From: Azadirachta indica
Taxonomy: Eukaryota > Streptophyta > Magnoliopsida > Sapindales > Meliaceae
Length of the DNA: 64,000 nucleotides
Direction: 5' to 3'
Assembly (NCBI GenBank): GCA_022749755.1
Contig: CM040451.1
Coordinates: 3,858,871-3,922,870, forward strand
The stretch's first letter is position 1, and the number at the start of each line of letters is the position of its first letter. A model generated the notes under the pieces. It had not been told where the DNA came from. It did no database searches and worked only from the letters and a program-made list of their open reading frames with translations. Of the stretch, positions 1 to 13,700 are shown piece after piece. Position numbers and translations under genes: made by a program.

Positions 1-546
1 TCATTTTCAGAGAGAATAGTCGGTTACTTGTTGAAAATATTAGTGTTGACTACATATATCAACGCAAGTTACATGCAATTTTCTTTAATTTTATTTTAAT
101 ATTTTAAATTTTAATTTAATTTCATGGTCTACTCTAGAATTTCAATTTTTTAAATATTTTAAATTTTATTTTTTAAAAAAATTTGATGTAATAATATATT
201 TTAATATATTATAGTCCAGTTGATAATGATACAATATTTTTAAACTTGTACGAATATTTTTCAACAATTTTTTCATTAATATAAAAGAAGTATTATTTGA
301 TTAGTTGATATTTATCTCCTTACATTAATCTTGAGGGTATGAGTTCAAATTTTATCATGTGCTTTTACGAATAAAAATTTCTCCATAAACTAGAATCGAG
401 CACTCCTTTGTGGTGTAAATATTTGAACTAAATTCGGTCAAATTTATTTAATAATTGATTTGGATAATCCCCAAGTTTTATAATTAGACTTATTTATGAA
501 TGGTTTTAATTTCATCCCTCTTTTATGAGAATCGATTTTTTGACTT

Positions 547-1266
547 AGGGAACATTTGTTTTTTTTTGTCTAAATTCTAAATATAATTGAAATTTAAATC
601 TAACTGAAATTTAAATATGAATTATATATTTATTTTTTTATTTTAAAACATTTAAAAATAAATATTAAATTGTTTGTTTTGACAAAATAAAAAACCTGAA
701 AATTTATATTTTAATATATATATCTTTTTAAATAATATATTTATATTTATAATAATTTTGATTATATTAACACAATAATAGATAAAAAATTAATAAAAAT
801 TATATTAATATGTATATTATTTATTTATTTGATATATGATTTTTTAAAAAAAATAATTTCTAATCAATGATATAAAGATCAAGAAAAATTAAATAAGAAT
901 AATAAGTTATATTGCAATATAACTGTAATGATGTAAATATATAAATTGATTATAATAGTAAAGTATAAAATAAGCAGGAATGAGAAAATATATAGAGGGA
1001 GATCCACGATAAAGAAAAAATATATTAAAAATAGTTAATTAAGATTTTAATTTTGTTAGTAAATAAATTAATAAGATAATGATATTTTTAGAAAATAAAA
1101 ATATTAAATTATTTAGACATTTATTTATTTAGATTTAAATTAAAATTTTTAATTTAATTATATTTAGATGTTTTTAATAAATATTTAGAAATAAGTTAAA
1201 AAATAAATGATTCTTAAATATCTAAATAATTATATTTAAATTTCAGCCAAAAAAAACAACCCCTTA
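547..1266 (-). repeat. MITE-like non-autonomous DNA element, copy A
   Basis: This AT-rich element of about 720 bp is bounded by imperfect inverted ends: GGGAACATTTGTTTTTTTTTG on the left and the reverse complement of CAAAAAAAACAACCCC on the right. Its reverse complement aligns by eye with 25425-26165 and 33313-34150, sharing the stretch around the words TTATATCATCTATTA and ATTAAGTTAAAAATTTTGA. It has no coding capacity. Which superfamily mobilised it is unknown; the exact ends and a target-site duplication need alignment of all three copies. Confidence 0.55.
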
Positions 1267-2289
1267 AATTTCAATTAAATATTTGCATAAAATCTTGATT
1301 GACCCTTTTTCATATGAGTAAAATTTTGTACTAAATTTATTTACTGATAATTTCAATTAACCTTTCTCTTATAACAATAAATTTTTAGACTGAACTTCAA
1401 TTGGGTGTTTTCAGTAACTTTTTAATTAATTTTTTGATTAAAATGTTAGTAACAAAAAGAATTATTAAGTAAAATGAGATTTGATATTTTAATATTAGTT
1501 AATTCTAATTAATTATTTAATAATAACATCAAAAAATTTAAAAAAAGTTATAAATAAAACTTAAGGACACATTTTGAGTTTCACTTGAATTGATTTTTAA
1601 TTCAATAAATATTTGTGATTATTTTTGTAATTACATTAATTTTTTTAATTATCTTTAAAGATGAAAACAATCTAGTATATGTATTAAAAACAATCTAACA
1701 ACCTAACAAATTAATAATAAACTTGACATTAAAATATTAAAGTAGATTAAACAAATAGCAAAATTGACTTGTTTTGAAAAGGAACATTGAACTCTAATCT
1801 CATAATTAAAATATTCAATTTAGATTAAAAAATAGCCAAATATATTAATATAAAATAAATTAAGATATTTAATTTTCATAAATAAGAGTGAAATGGGCTT
1901 CCCTAGATATTGCTAACATAAAAGTTTGAAACTCATGTGAAGTCTTAATTAATTAATTAATTAATAATTATTTTTCTAAAGTGGTGTTAATTATTTTATT
2001 CATTTGGTATATATTATAGTTTAATGCTACCTAAATCATAGGTAGAAAGAGATCAAGGGTCAAAATTTGGACTAGGAAATCATGTGCCACATAGTTTTAT
2101 AATCTAAAAGTAATGTTCATTTTTTTGGTAAGATCTAGGCTAAAAGGCAAAATTGAGAACATGCTCCATGTTGGTACTAGATTTGAATTTCTTTTTTTTT
2201 TTTTACCATTTTTCTTAATTTAACATTAGTGAGATTTATAACCTTAAATTTTTTTTATCATCTCAAAAAACTTTTATTAGTTAAATTAA

Positions 2290-2710
2290 AAGGCTGTTTG
2301 ATATAATTTTTTATATAGAGCTTTTTAGAATGGACTTTTTACTTGTAAAACTTTTATAAAGAGAGTTTTGAATAAAAACTTATTAATCGTTTGGTTGTTA
2401 CAAATAATTTTTAAAAAAAATTTGAATAATTACTTTAATAAATATATTTTTAATATTTTATTTATTTTAAAGAAATAATGAGAAATTTTTAAAATAAAGT
2501 AAAAGATATTTTGAACAATTTCATCTTTTAAAAAAGTTAAAGAAATTTTATTGTTAAAAGTTTATATTTTAGATTTTTTCTATTACTTTTTTTTTTAATT
2601 TTCGAAATTTCTTTTTTAGTGCTAATCAAACAACTTTTAAAAATTTAAAAAAAATCTTTGTCATTAAAAAAATTCCTTTAACTAATAAAAAAGTCAAATC
2701 AAATAAATAC
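2290..2710. repeat. Possible MITE-like element
   Basis: An AT-rich block begins with GGCTGTTTGATAT and carries the inverted word ATCAAACAAC near its right side, followed by CAAATCAAATAAATAC. This layout resembles small non-autonomous DNA elements whose ends read roughly GTTTGAT. No second copy was found in the window, so the call rests only on the inverted words. Confidence 0.25.
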
Positions 2711-4473
2711 TAAATAATTAGCACTCGTATAACACGAGTTAATAACTTTGTAGTAGAGCGCACCCTTAATAATTGCATTGTTGTGTAGAGATGAGGTATT
2801 TAGCACTAACAATGATTTGAGAAAGAGATTTGTATTGGTTCTACCTCCTCTTTTTTATAAGGAGAATGAACCTTTTAATCGAAGGATATGTAAAATAAAA
2901 ATAATTTCTAAATCTCTTGTGAGAATGATTTGGAAGATTCAAAATCAAAAGTAGTGATATTTGCTACCAATAATATAACGAAGGCAATCAATCAATGTAA
3001 ATTATATGAAATTAAATACAATTCTAATATGACACCTATGGATACATAAGAAATATATTGAATTGATTCTTTTTAATGAATAGATCCAATCGCAACTTTA
3101 AATATAAATTTGATAAAGATCAAATTGGAAATTATACTCTAAATCATATATATTATTTGATTGATAGTCATACCGTTTTAGTAAAATTATGTAATTATTT
3201 TAACAAATAAGTTTTTAAAGGTTTCTTAGAAAACAACTTTTCTAACTTTTGGAAATAAATTTTTATAAAAACATGAAATCAAATATGTTTTTTGCTATAG
3301 TTTTATTTTTAAAAAATGTAAACAAACAACTTCTAAACTTCTCGCAATAAACATAAAATAATTTTTAAAATCTTTCGTAATTTTTTTTGATTATTATAGG
3401 CAAACAAAAGAAACTTTAATAAAAATTGACATTGAAAAGAAAAAATCTATTAATTAATAAAAAAATTCATAACAATATATGTTAAGAATTTTAGAAGCTC
3501 ACAACTCCTGTCAAAAATATATATTTTAGGCCGCCTAAAACAATGTTGGGCCAAAATCAGCCCAATAGCACCCAATCTACTAAAACGTAGAAGCCATAAT
3601 TTTATCTAGAAATCAATAAAATATCATTGAATTAATATTTCATTTTAATTTAAAATATTCATACCATATTAGATTTTATTATTTTATTCACCTTAAATCT
3701 TTTATATATTTATATAAAACTAGTGATTAAAAAAGAGAATATAAAATGAGAAGGATTTAGTTGAGTTTTGTTATCTCTTATCAAAATATTAACCGATATT
3801 AATTGATAAATATTTGCATGTGATGAAAGTATTTAAAAAAATTATTTTCTTTCATAAGCTTCCATTTAATTCTCATTTAACATCAATGATGTGTTCATAA
3901 TAAAATATCGTTGGTATTATTAGATATTAAATTTATAAATCTACATAATGATATAATTAATTTTGAAAAATAAAGTAAGGAGAGGAGACCAATACTTATT
4001 TTGAATAAGACCTATTCAAAGGATTGTGAATTAAATAGATAATTTTTAAACTACTGTAATTAAAATGTGTATTAAACGGTATTTTAAAGACCCAACAATC
4101 TTTTATCCAATAAGTCATCACCATTCTAAGTAGGAGAACAAACTGAGTCGATATTAAGCTTAGCTTGTAATATCAAACCTCTTATATCGCTCAATAAAAT
4201 TTTACCTATTGAATCAACTAACTAATATAATTAAAAAAGTAAACAAAAAGCTGCTAAAAAATTGTTAGAGTCCCCATTTGGAAATTGCTTCCCATATATT
4301 CTGATCACAAAGTTCATAATTTCGGATGTGAAAAGCAGAAAGCCCATCCGATGATAAATGGCTTTTGTTAAAGGAAACAACTTGGTATAATATGATTCAA
4401 AATGAAAGTAAACTATTACAACATAACGTACAAACAGCGATTTTTGAAAGCAAAAACAGTTTACTTTCTGGGT

Positions 4474-6719
4474 TCAAGAATATGGTGCTACTCCAAGAAG
4501 TGGCTCCATGCTGGCCAGTTGATACTGCAGAAACCTGTATACTGATTCAGTTGTTGTTGCGGCTATTCTAACAACAATACCTATTCCCTGCAGAGGGATT
4601 GAACAATTGGCTTAGCTTGCAACAACGACAACCCAAATTCAAGATGGAGCTTGAAGCGTGTTGCAATGACTTAATGGTACAGCTCAGAATCATTTCCCAG
4701 TGAATGAAAGAAAAAGAAAAAAGATTTATTAAAGATGACTTAACCAGGTGTTTTGAGTTATAGTGTTTGACCAGGCTCAAAATCAGAACTAGAAAAACAA
4801 ATGAGTTTTCAGATGTTATTGTAATCCATGAAGAGATAGGTCAATCAGGAAATTTCATAAATCAGTATTGCAAGATTGTAGAGATCATAGGTACATAGAG
4901 ACAAGGTATTGCAAGATCATACCTTGGGACCAAAGACGCTGCAAGAAGCAATAAAGTCCGGTTTGGCAAAACGGTGGTTATATTGTGTTTTCCCATGGGG
5001 GCGCAAGACCGTGGATGGAATGTACAACTGTTCAGACATCATCCTCTTCACATTTTCTTGAACTTGAATTTGAATTTGCTTCAGCTTTGGCCTAAAAGTC
5101 TTAAATTGATTGGTTATCCAAAGTCCTTTCACTACTTTTCAGCATAATTGAGCTTAAAAAACAATACAATGGAAAACATATGTAATTGTTGTGGTGGAGA
5201 GAAGTTTCAGAACACGATAAAGTATCTACCCCAAGAGTATGACCATCGCAACGACCTGGTAGTCCCGCATACGTTCTGTAATTTTGGCAATGCTTCCTTG
5301 TTCTAGCAGTACCTGTGACACAATGCTAAAACCTTTATCACAGGAAGGTCAAGCAAGATTGTTAACAAAGACTATGAGTCAAGACCGGTACACAAGGCTC
5401 AACCATTGAAGAAATTTTTGTGATAAATTTTCTTAGAAAAACGGTAGAAAAATTTTGGAAGAGTAGTGTCAAAAAGTAAACTAACTCAATGCATTGCTGG
5501 AAAAGAACATTACTGAAACATAGAAGCTATTACATTAACATCAATTGATCAGCATTGAAATTGCAACAATGAAAAGAATATTACCGTATCAAGAAACAAA
5601 GGTTGATCGCCTTCTAAGAATATGTGGTTGGTGCTCTTGTAAAGTTCAAAATCCCATTTTTCCCCACTTTCATGGCGCCCACTGGTAATCCAATCAACAA
5701 TAACCAAGCTTGAGTCTGAAACCACTCTGAAGATTTGTTTCTGAGAATACCTTGCAGTGGAAAAACATGTCACTGGGTCCGGAATCACAGCTAAAAGGGC
5801 ATCACTCCCAATTTTAGCCTACTGCACAGCAATAATTACCCATTGTCACATGAAACCATTCCCAACAACTGCAAAAGGTATAATTTGTATGAAATATGCT
5901 CTCTTAGTTGATAAACATCGTTTGATGATTGTATATCAGCAAACATTGAAGACTATGCTAGTTATAAGTATAATAAACATAAAGTTCAATATATCAAAAT
6001 AGGAAAGCAAGATATAAAGTCATAATAAAATTTGAAAAATAGTGATATAGTCTTTGAATTTAGAGAAAATTGTTACCTCCAAGATTTGCTCAGAACATTT
6101 GGATCCCAGAGACTTGTAAACCTATCATGGAATAAACTGATAAAAATTAATAACATAAACATAAATAAATTGGATTAATTACCAATTCAACAAAGCCACA
6201 GAACCCAGAACAGTAATAATAATAATAAATTCATATGCTAAATTGAAACAAAAAAAATAACAATAAATTTGAGAGTTGACCTTTGTGGAAGCTTGGGTAG
6301 TTAAAACAGCAGTGCAGCCATCTCCTATGCTTAATTCACATGAAATAGAATCTCCCTAAAATACCCAATAATTAAAATTAAAAGAAGAATGAAAAACAAA
6401 ATTCAAAAAGAGAGGGAAATGGAACATACAGAGACAATCCCACCGCCATAAGTGAGTATGTAAATCCAAACAGCATCAGTTTCTGAAGAACCCACCTGAG
6501 AATTCATCACTCAAAATGCATTTTCAGATTTATATATATATATATATATATATATTGGTGAATGTATAAAGAGAAAAGATAATAATAATAATTATAAAAA
6601 AGGACAAGAAGAACCTTGTTAGGGATGATAAATTTGAGGGGATATTTAGAGAAACATCTTGTTACGGTTGATTTCCCTCCCACTTTCTCCACTACCAACT
6701 TCCCTGTTCGTGTTTCCAT
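4474..6719 (-). CDS. URED: Urease accessory protein UreD, 8 exons
   Basis: UreD acts with UreF and UreG to insert nickel into apo-urease in the cytosol, so it is needed for urea use. By hand the coding exons are 6615-6719, 6430-6495, 6281-6355, 6077-6121, 5585-5818, 5230-5312, 4923-5091 and 4474-4587, all with GT-AG borders and continuous frame. They give 296 residues, a normal length for plant UreD. The N-terminus contains VVEKVGGKSTVTRCFSKYPL. Later exons encode the family blocks WIYILTYGGGIVSGDS, VIPDPVTCFSTARY, VDWITSGRHESGEKWDF and QVQENVKRMMSEQ, which match my knowledge of the Arabidopsis protein. The protein ends in GVAPYS. The first intron holds a TA microsatellite (about 6531-6555). 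It is transcribed divergently from the bL12m gene. No lesion was seen. Confidence 0.95.
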
Positions 6720-7439
6720 CTCTCTCTCTCTCTCTCTCTAAGCCCTTCCCCTGTCTACACTTCTGCTTCTGGGTTTTTATGTTATTGATCAAATTCGGCC
6801 GGACCAGTCGGGCCCGGCCCAATCCAAAGTCTAAATTTTATCTCGAGTTTTTATTATATTTTTCAAGATTATTTATAACAATAGATAGATTTTTTAAATA
6901 TTAATATTATTTAGACTAAAAAATTTGGGATACAGTTTGATACATGTAACATTTTTATAATTTTTTGATTAATGCCAATGGTATCTTCTATTATAATTAT
7001 GTGAAAAACTCGAATATTAAATTTCTTTTTTATTTATTTATTTTTGATATATACAAACTATTTTAATTATTTTATTTATAAAAATATAACGGATAAAATT
7101 ATTATTTTTTATATTTACATTTAAATATGATTAATAAAAAATTAAATTATTATAATTACCAATTGTGATATTTTTAATATAAATAATAAATTTGTACCAT
7201 ATTTGATAGTAAGCAAAACAAAGAATAAGAATGAAAAAATATTATTTTTAAATTATTTTCTTGTATTTATCTTAATAATTGTGGATGATTAGTAAATTTT
7301 AAAATGAATGTGTACACTATACTATTGAATGGAATGGTCCACAAATAAAATTAATTTATAAAAATAAAAAAATATTATACCCCTCAAATTCTATTTTTTT
7401 TTTAATTTTTTTCAATTTATAATAAATCTATAGCAGGAG
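6720..7439. promoter_or_regulatory. Intergenic promoter region between UreD and bL12m
   Basis: About 700 bp separate the UreD start codon (minus strand) from the first bL12m exon (plus strand). The segment begins with a CT-rich microsatellite (6719-6740), typical of a plant 5' leader, and then becomes AT-rich. It must hold the promoters of both divergent genes. No well-placed TATA box stood out for either gene. Confidence 0.4.
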
Positions 7440-8233
7440 GGCGTGACTTTCACGTGACCATCCATCAGCGAAAACCCAAAACCTCTCGGCAGTTAACCTC
7501 TCTGCTTTGGATCACTCTCTGGGGTTTTACACTTCCATAGTTAGGTTTCGATACGAATCAAGGTAAGCCTTTAATCTCTCTTTATATATTTTCTACTCTT
7601 TCTGTATATCATTTCTCGTAAATCTGAAATGGGTATTTGTCAGTGTGATTAACTTGTTCTCTTCTGTCCATGATTCTATGAGCTGTTTACCTCATTAAAT
7701 CATAGATGATTTCTGCGTTTTGGGTGTTTTGAGTCTGATAATCTTCAGTTTAATTAGTTCTCTGAAAATAAAATCTACGGAAGGATGAGTCTTGGGTTGC
7801 AAATTGTTTTCTTTTGCCTTTGTTCTGATTTGTTAAAGCTGTTGAAAGGGAAACTAAAATGGGCAGGCCTACATATTAGGTTTGGTTTTGGTATGTATAT
7901 ATTCATTGCTACGTCGTAAAAGCTCAGTTGATATCCCAAAAATTAGGGAAAGAGGAAAAATTAAAAGCTCAAGTTTTCTCTGTAATTGATTTGTAATTCC
8001 TTTTCACTCAGATGCGTTCTTGGTTTATCATGGAATTTTTTCTTCAAGTCTAGGAAAAAGGATATGGCTGTATTTTGAATGTGAAGTGAAGGTATCTAAT
8101 CGTTTTTTAATCTGTTCTATTCTTTCTTGGTTGCAGGACATGAATTTTCTCAAGTAATTCCTGATATTAGGTATTCAGTGGTTTTTTTTCTGATTTGTGA
8201 TTGTAAAAGCTTGTCTTGAGTAATTATCTGGAA
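7440..8233 (+). other. bL12m 5' untranslated exon, leader intron and small uORF
   Basis: A GC-richer, CT-rich stretch ends in ATCAAG/GTAAGC, so the donor follows base 7562. A matching acceptor, TTCTTTCTTGGTTGCAG, ends at 8136. The intron of about 574 bp therefore lies wholly in the leader. The second leader exon carries a short upstream frame at 8140-8157 encoding MNFLK and then a stop, ahead of the main start at 8234. The transcription start is not determined. Confidence 0.55.
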
Positions 8234-8887
8234 ATGAGCTTGATATCAAAGCTAAGACATCATTTACCGAATGAGCTTTTCAAAAATCCCAATGTTTATC
8301 CTGTGTTCACGACGAATATTTTGAACTTTAATGGGGTGGTGTCTCGGAGTTTTAGTCAAACTGCAAGGAAGGAGGAGGAAGAGGAGGAGGAGGTAGAAAT
8401 TGATCAAAGGAGACTCCCAGCAGATTATGATCCTGCTACTTTTGATCCAACAGAGCATCGAAGTCCTCCAACTGAGCGAGTTTGGAGACTTGTAGATGAA
8501 ATATCTGGACTTACGCTGGCAGAAGTTGCAGAACTGGGTTCCATTTTAATGAAGAAACGAGGAATGAAGGAACCACCAGTTGTTGGAGTTATGAAGCCCG
8601 GTGCTGCTGCTGTGGCTGGAATGGCAATGAAGGGTGTGGGTGCAGCCGCCAAGGAGGAGAAGAAACCCGAGAAGACTGTTTTTGAGTTGAAATTGGAATC
8701 TTACGAAGCAAGTGCAAAGATTAAAATAATAAAGGAGGTAAGGAGTTTTACTGATTTGGGTCTGAAGGAAGCAAAGGATTTAGTGGAGAAGACACCTTCA
8801 ATATTGAAGAAAGGAGTGTCAAAGGAAGAAGGTGAACAAATAATTGAGAAGATGAAGGCTCTTGGTGCAAAAGTTATCTTGGAATGA
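8234..8887 (+). CDS. Mitochondrial ribosomal protein bL12m (L7/L12)
   Basis: This is the stalk protein of the large mitochondrial ribosomal subunit, where L7/L12 dimers recruit translation GTPases. The coding sequence is a single exon of 217 residues. I chose the ATG at 8234; the frame is open to a TTG at 8216, but that is an unlikely plant start. Residues 1 to about 45 are basic and hydrophobic, contain SRSFSQ, and look like a mitochondrial presequence. An acidic linker (EEEEEEEVE) follows. The dimerisation region contains RVWRLVDEISGLTLAEVAEL. The C-terminal domain, about the last 70 residues, includes KIKIIKEVRSFTDLGLKEAK and ends in GAKVILE. An Ala/Gly-rich hinge separates the two domains. 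Mitochondrial rather than plastid location is inferred from the presequence and the low similarity to plastid L12 linkers. Confidence 0.9.
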   Translation: MSLISKLRHHLPNELFKNPNVYPVFTTNILNFNGVVSRSFSQTARKEEEEEEEVEIDQRRLPADYDPATFDPTEHRSPPTERVWRLVDEISGLTLAEVAELGSILMKKRGMKEPPVVGVMKPGAAAVAGMAMKGVGAAAKEEKKPEKTVFELKLESYEASAKIKIIKEVRSFTDLGLKEAKDLVEKTPSILKKGVSKEEGEQIIEKMKALGAKVILE

Positions 8888-10706
8888 ATGGATAATTGGT
8901 TCCCCTAGAAATTTTTTGAATCAAATCGTTGTATTCTTAAAAACTTCTTGGGTCTTCACTAAGTTCAAGGTGAGGGTGCCATCTCACTCTGTTGATTTCT
9001 TGAGATTCTTGTAATTTATTCTCAACATGCTTGTCTTCCCTAGAGCAACTTTACTTTTGATGATGATTGTTTGCTTTGTAGTTGAAATCATTGAATAGAC
9101 ATATGCAATGAAGTTGTGGCACACTTATTTCTGTTTCTAAGGCTTAGTTTCAGAGTATTGTGCTTTTGCTGTGCTTTGAAGACACAAATAGCTAAAGTGT
9201 TTAGTAAATACCAATTTTTAGTTAGGGCCACTTGCTTTTCCGTTTATATTTGACCTGTAGTGATTACAAACCTGCAGCAGCTCTAGGTTCAAAGCAACAA
9301 CACCTCAATGGCTCAATCCAAACTAAGCCTAGGATTGATGCCTGCTATGGGCCAAAGTGGGACATGGGATCTCCTTTTGTTGCATAGGAATCTGTCCAGT
9401 CCTATGATTCTAACCAATAAGCCATCTCAGTGATTGCTTGCAAATGTTGCTGAGCCAAAGAGGAAAAGATTACTTGCAATAAGATAGTGAAGAAATTAAA
9501 CATGGAGGTAAAGTTATGAAAGAAAAGAAAAATTAGGCCTTTAGTTCTGCATTCTTGTCAGAGCTTTAACTTTGATCAAGTTCTTAGTTTTTGAAGTCAA
9601 TTATGTGTTAAATAATGTCAAGCATGGGGAAACCTTAAAATAGATATTATGATAGATGCGATGATAAAAATGGAGTTCATTGCAGAGAGGCACAGGTACC
9701 AGGTTCTCTCTGTTCTTATGTTGGAGGGTCATTTAAACTCTCATGATTGTTTACGTAACAGCTTTCCCCTCCAGCAGAAGAACAACACCTAAAATCTTCT
9801 ATGATTTTCTTCTCCATTGCTTAGTGATGCCTATGTCCCTGTTACAAATTTCACTTCTATTAAGCCATTTGCTATTTTTTTGCTGTGTGGGTAATCCAGT
9901 GGAAACCTTTTGCATACCCTTTTGATGTCATAAGCTGACAGTCTTTAAGTTAGTGAGTAAAGCCCCATATATGAGAAGTGCTCCCATATGATTTTTGTGC
10001 CTTTTAGAAAAGATATTATCGACAAAAAGTAGCTTGATAAGGCCAGATTATGTTACCTATTTCTTTTCATATTATTCCTTGATACCAAGGCCAGATTTTG
10101 TTGATATTTCTTTGCATATCATTCCTTGATACCAAGGCCAGATTATGTTGCAAATTTCTTTGTATATTATTCCTTGATACCTTTTATATAATCTTTCCCA
10201 AAACAAAGGTTACTTTTTTCTTTTTTTTTTTTTCATTTCATTTCTTATTTTTCATTAAGAGATTCTTGTCTTACCTACTAATCCATTTTCACCATAAAGG
10301 TTAGAAGTGGTAGTATGGTGTAATCATTTGCCATATGTATTTTTGTTTTCTTGGCTGAGATCTGTTGCCATATTTTATGGAAGTCTGGCCTATGCCTTGT
10401 CGTTTTCAAGGCTACCCCTTAAAGAACTGTGTATCTTAGAGGCATATTGCCAAATTGTTTCCAGTAATGAAAACATTGTTCAGTTGTCAAGTTGAGAAGA
10501 TCAGGAACACAGTCTGTTATTATTATGTATGCACAACAAGGTGGAATGCTTATGCAATCTTTCAAGCATCCCGAGGGGCTTCTTCTATGCAAAGCAAGCA
10601 ATCTAAATTTACGAAATACCAAAACTTTCTGGTAATGGTGCTGAAGATTTGAGCAGAGGGCTAAACTTAGAAGGCAAAAAAGCAAAACTCAAAGGTGTTA
10701 TCGTCA
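8888..10706. other. Intergenic region and 3' untranslated sequences
   Basis: This region lies between the convergent stop codons of bL12m (+) and PurH (-). The first few hundred bases are likely the bL12m 3' untranslated region. The rest has no recognisable protein. A short tandem repeat (10039-10181) is listed separately. Confidence 0.5.
10039..10181. repeat. Tandem repeat, three units of about 48 bp
   Basis: Three consecutive units, each beginning AAGGCCAGATT and ending TTCCTTGATACC, occupy 10039-10086, 10087-10133 and 10134-10181. They differ at a few bases in the middle. No open frame of note runs through them. Confidence 0.85.
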
Positions 10707-13700
10707 TCAATGCCTGAAGTGCCTGATGTTGGTGAAGAGCAGGGAAACACCGTATTTGTTACAGCACTCTATGGCATCCCCATCTCTGATGCTCCCACCA
10801 GGCTCTGCAATGATTCCAATCCCGCTTTGGCATGCCTCTTCCACGGCATCATTCCATGCTGTTAAACAACAGTTTGCATCAACATTGATATAGTACAAAA
10901 CCTAAAATCTTGACTTAAATCTGGTTTTGAGTAGTAATTACCAAATGGGAAGAATGCATCACTAGCTAAAGCAGCTCCTTTAGCCTCATCTCCTGCTTTT
11001 TTCATGGCTATTCTCAAACTTTCTAGACGATTTGGCTGCCCACTTCCCATACCCAGCATACAGTTGTTCTGTCCAAGCAACAAGGATCAGCATCTTCATT
11101 CTAGCAAAAGATATCAGTTTTTAGCAGAATATTATAGAACGTTCATCAGAAAATTACCAACCTTTGCTATTACAATAGCATTGCTCTTGACATGCTTGAC
11201 ACATAGCCATGCAAATTCTGCATCATGAAGCTCATTTTCTTCTGGCTTCTTCTCGGAAACTGCATTGAATTGGATATCTTCAGGAGTTAAATCATCTGAA
11301 TCCTGAACTAACCACCCACCACCAACTTGTCTGAGGGAAAGCTTCCCCTTTTCATTCTTTTTTGCTTCAAGGATCCTCAAAGTCTTTGATTTTCCACAAA
11401 GAATCTCGAGTCCCTTCTGTGTATACTTGGGAGCAACTACAATCTCATAGAACATCCGAGTTTCACCATCTGTGGGGCTTCTGAACTCTCGGATTTCCCT
11501 GGCAAGAGCCTGTGAGCACAGTAAGAAAACCAATAAGTGTTAAAAGAGGTTAAACACCACTACAGTACCACCATCTGTAGTTAGGTCAATACTACACTCA
11601 TCAATCTCTTTCAAGTTACAGCAGAACCGCTCTGCAACTAGAAGGAATTCAATCTAATAGCTAACCAGAGATTAACAAGATCCCTAGAGCAGCAGGAGGT
11701 TTAAATACAATGCTAGACCTAAAAGCTATAGATAACAAACTACCTCGTCGACTTCTATGTTGAAGGCCACAATACCCCCAAATGCACTAACTGGGTCTGC
11801 TTTCACAGCCAGCCTATATGCTTCAAGGATATCATCACGTGAAGCTACCCCACAGGGATTTGTATGCTTTACAATAACACAAGTAGGGTTTTTAAACTCT
11901 GATACACAGTTCCAAGCTGCATCGGCATCTAAATAGTTATTATATGACATCTCCTGCACCAAAGAGAAAAGTAAAAAGCAACTGTGATGTTATTAGATTT
12001 GCCAAGAAATTTAACTACTGTGATGGATTCAGATATTTCTCCAATCAATGTAACCAATGAGGCCCTGAGAATACCGTAAAACAATCACATGGATGGCAAA
12101 TGAGTAAAAACAAATTTCACACCAAATGTTTATGGACCATTGATTCCACTTCATGCTATCACTGATTCACACATCTATAGATAATAACAAAACCTGTGGC
12201 ATTTAGTATATTGTTCTTTCCAGTTCATAATATTCCCAAAATACAAACCCCAATTGAATTTTTCACTGTAAAAGTAAGAATCATTAATATATGAAATAGA
12301 TCAACCGAACAATTAAAGGGCACCCACTAAGACACAACAGAAATTCATATTTGTTGCTGTTTTTCTCTCTGTGATGAATCCTATAAGAACTACTAGCCAG
12401 ATTAATAAATTATGAGGTATAAGTTCTCATATCAGAAGAATAGCAGCTAGCTTTGACATATCTTACTTTTCCATGGTGCTGAATAGCTGTAGCAATACCA
12501 CCAGCATTAACCTCGGCAAGACTCTTGTCGACATAAAATGCAGCCTTCTGGTGAGGATTTTCACCGTAACGAAGAGAACTTTTAAGTGAAAGGGGAACTG
12601 TAAAGCTGGGAGGGAATTTATCTTCCAAAAGAGAACAAAACACAAATTCAATAAAAAGCACTTCACATGTTAAATAGGACAATTAAACAAATTCATTAAA
12701 ATCTACTTTCAAAAGGAAAGATTTAAATGTCATCACCATTAGCTTAATGCGTGGCATTTCCATATAACAATTTCATGTCTCATAAATAAGATGGCGTACA
12801 GCTGCTTCTGATTGCCCAACTAGTAAAAATTACTGAATGATGCACATAAGCACAAAATACTACCTCCAGCAGTCTGTTTCCACAACCACTCTGAAACTGC
12901 AGAATCATAAGCAGCAACATGTCCAAATGCCTTCCAAGCAAGTTTTCTTCGGAACTGTTGATTGTCCTCGTTTCCTTTGAGAAATTCTAGGAGTTCAGGA
13001 TAGTCTTCTGAATCAACAACAACCAAGACATCCTTGTGATTCTGTTCAGTAGCTACATGTCAGATGGTATATGCAACAATAAAAAAATTTAATATTCAGC
13101 TTCAGAAGCTAGATTATTGCACACGTGCTCCATTGGGCATTGAATTAAACAGCTAGTGGCTAAAAGAATGCTGCTGTTGTATAGTCCAAGGGACTTAAGG
13201 ATTATTAAAAAATGAGAGGTTGAAAGAAAGAAGGATCCCTTATAAATTTGTGAAAGTGTTGAACATATCTAGCCCATTAAGTGAAAAGAATGTCAAATCA
13301 ATTTGGAGCTGACCAATATAATCAACCCACTTCTTGTAAGCAGCAGTCTGAAAACCATGAATAAAATGTTTACAGATCTTCATAAGTTAAGACAATTGAA
13401 GTGCTGAAAACATGTTGGGTTTCTACCACACACTTGATGCCAGCCCTCAATTCAGACCTATTCCCTACCCCACTTTTTTTTCACTTTAGGTTGATCTGGA
13501 TTTTGTTCAACTGTGAGATTATTCCTCAAAAGAAGCTGCAGAAACTTTCATTGTCTCTAAAAAAGAAAAAAAAAATTAAGCAAGAAGTATAGCAGATGCT
13601 TAAAGAAGGAAAGGAATTGTCTATAGTGTGAGTCATGTATTTTCAAGATCAAAGGCAAACCCAATATAACTGTTTTATCAATAAAATTAACAAGCCAACA

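Larger units (their letters stand above)
1..4473. other. AT-rich intergenic region with decayed repeats
   Basis: This stretch is very AT-rich and has no convincing coding sequence: open frames are short and show no recognisable protein. It holds one MITE-like element (547-1266) and a second possible one (about 2290-2710), both listed separately. The last 170 bases before the UreD stop codon are probably its 3' untranslated region. I see no tRNA or other RNA gene. Confidence 0.6.

Noticed and set aside
4365..4571. Plus-strand open frame of 68 codons
   Set aside because: It starts at a TTG and lies antisense to the last UreD exon; no independent support.
8216..8233. Longer N-terminus for bL12m starting at TTG
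   Set aside because: Plant nuclear genes rarely start at TTG, and the ATG at 8234 gives a good mitochondrial presequence.
10039..10181. CRISPR-like array
   Set aside because: The units are directly contiguous with no unique spacers, in a plant nuclear genome; it is a simple tandem repeat.
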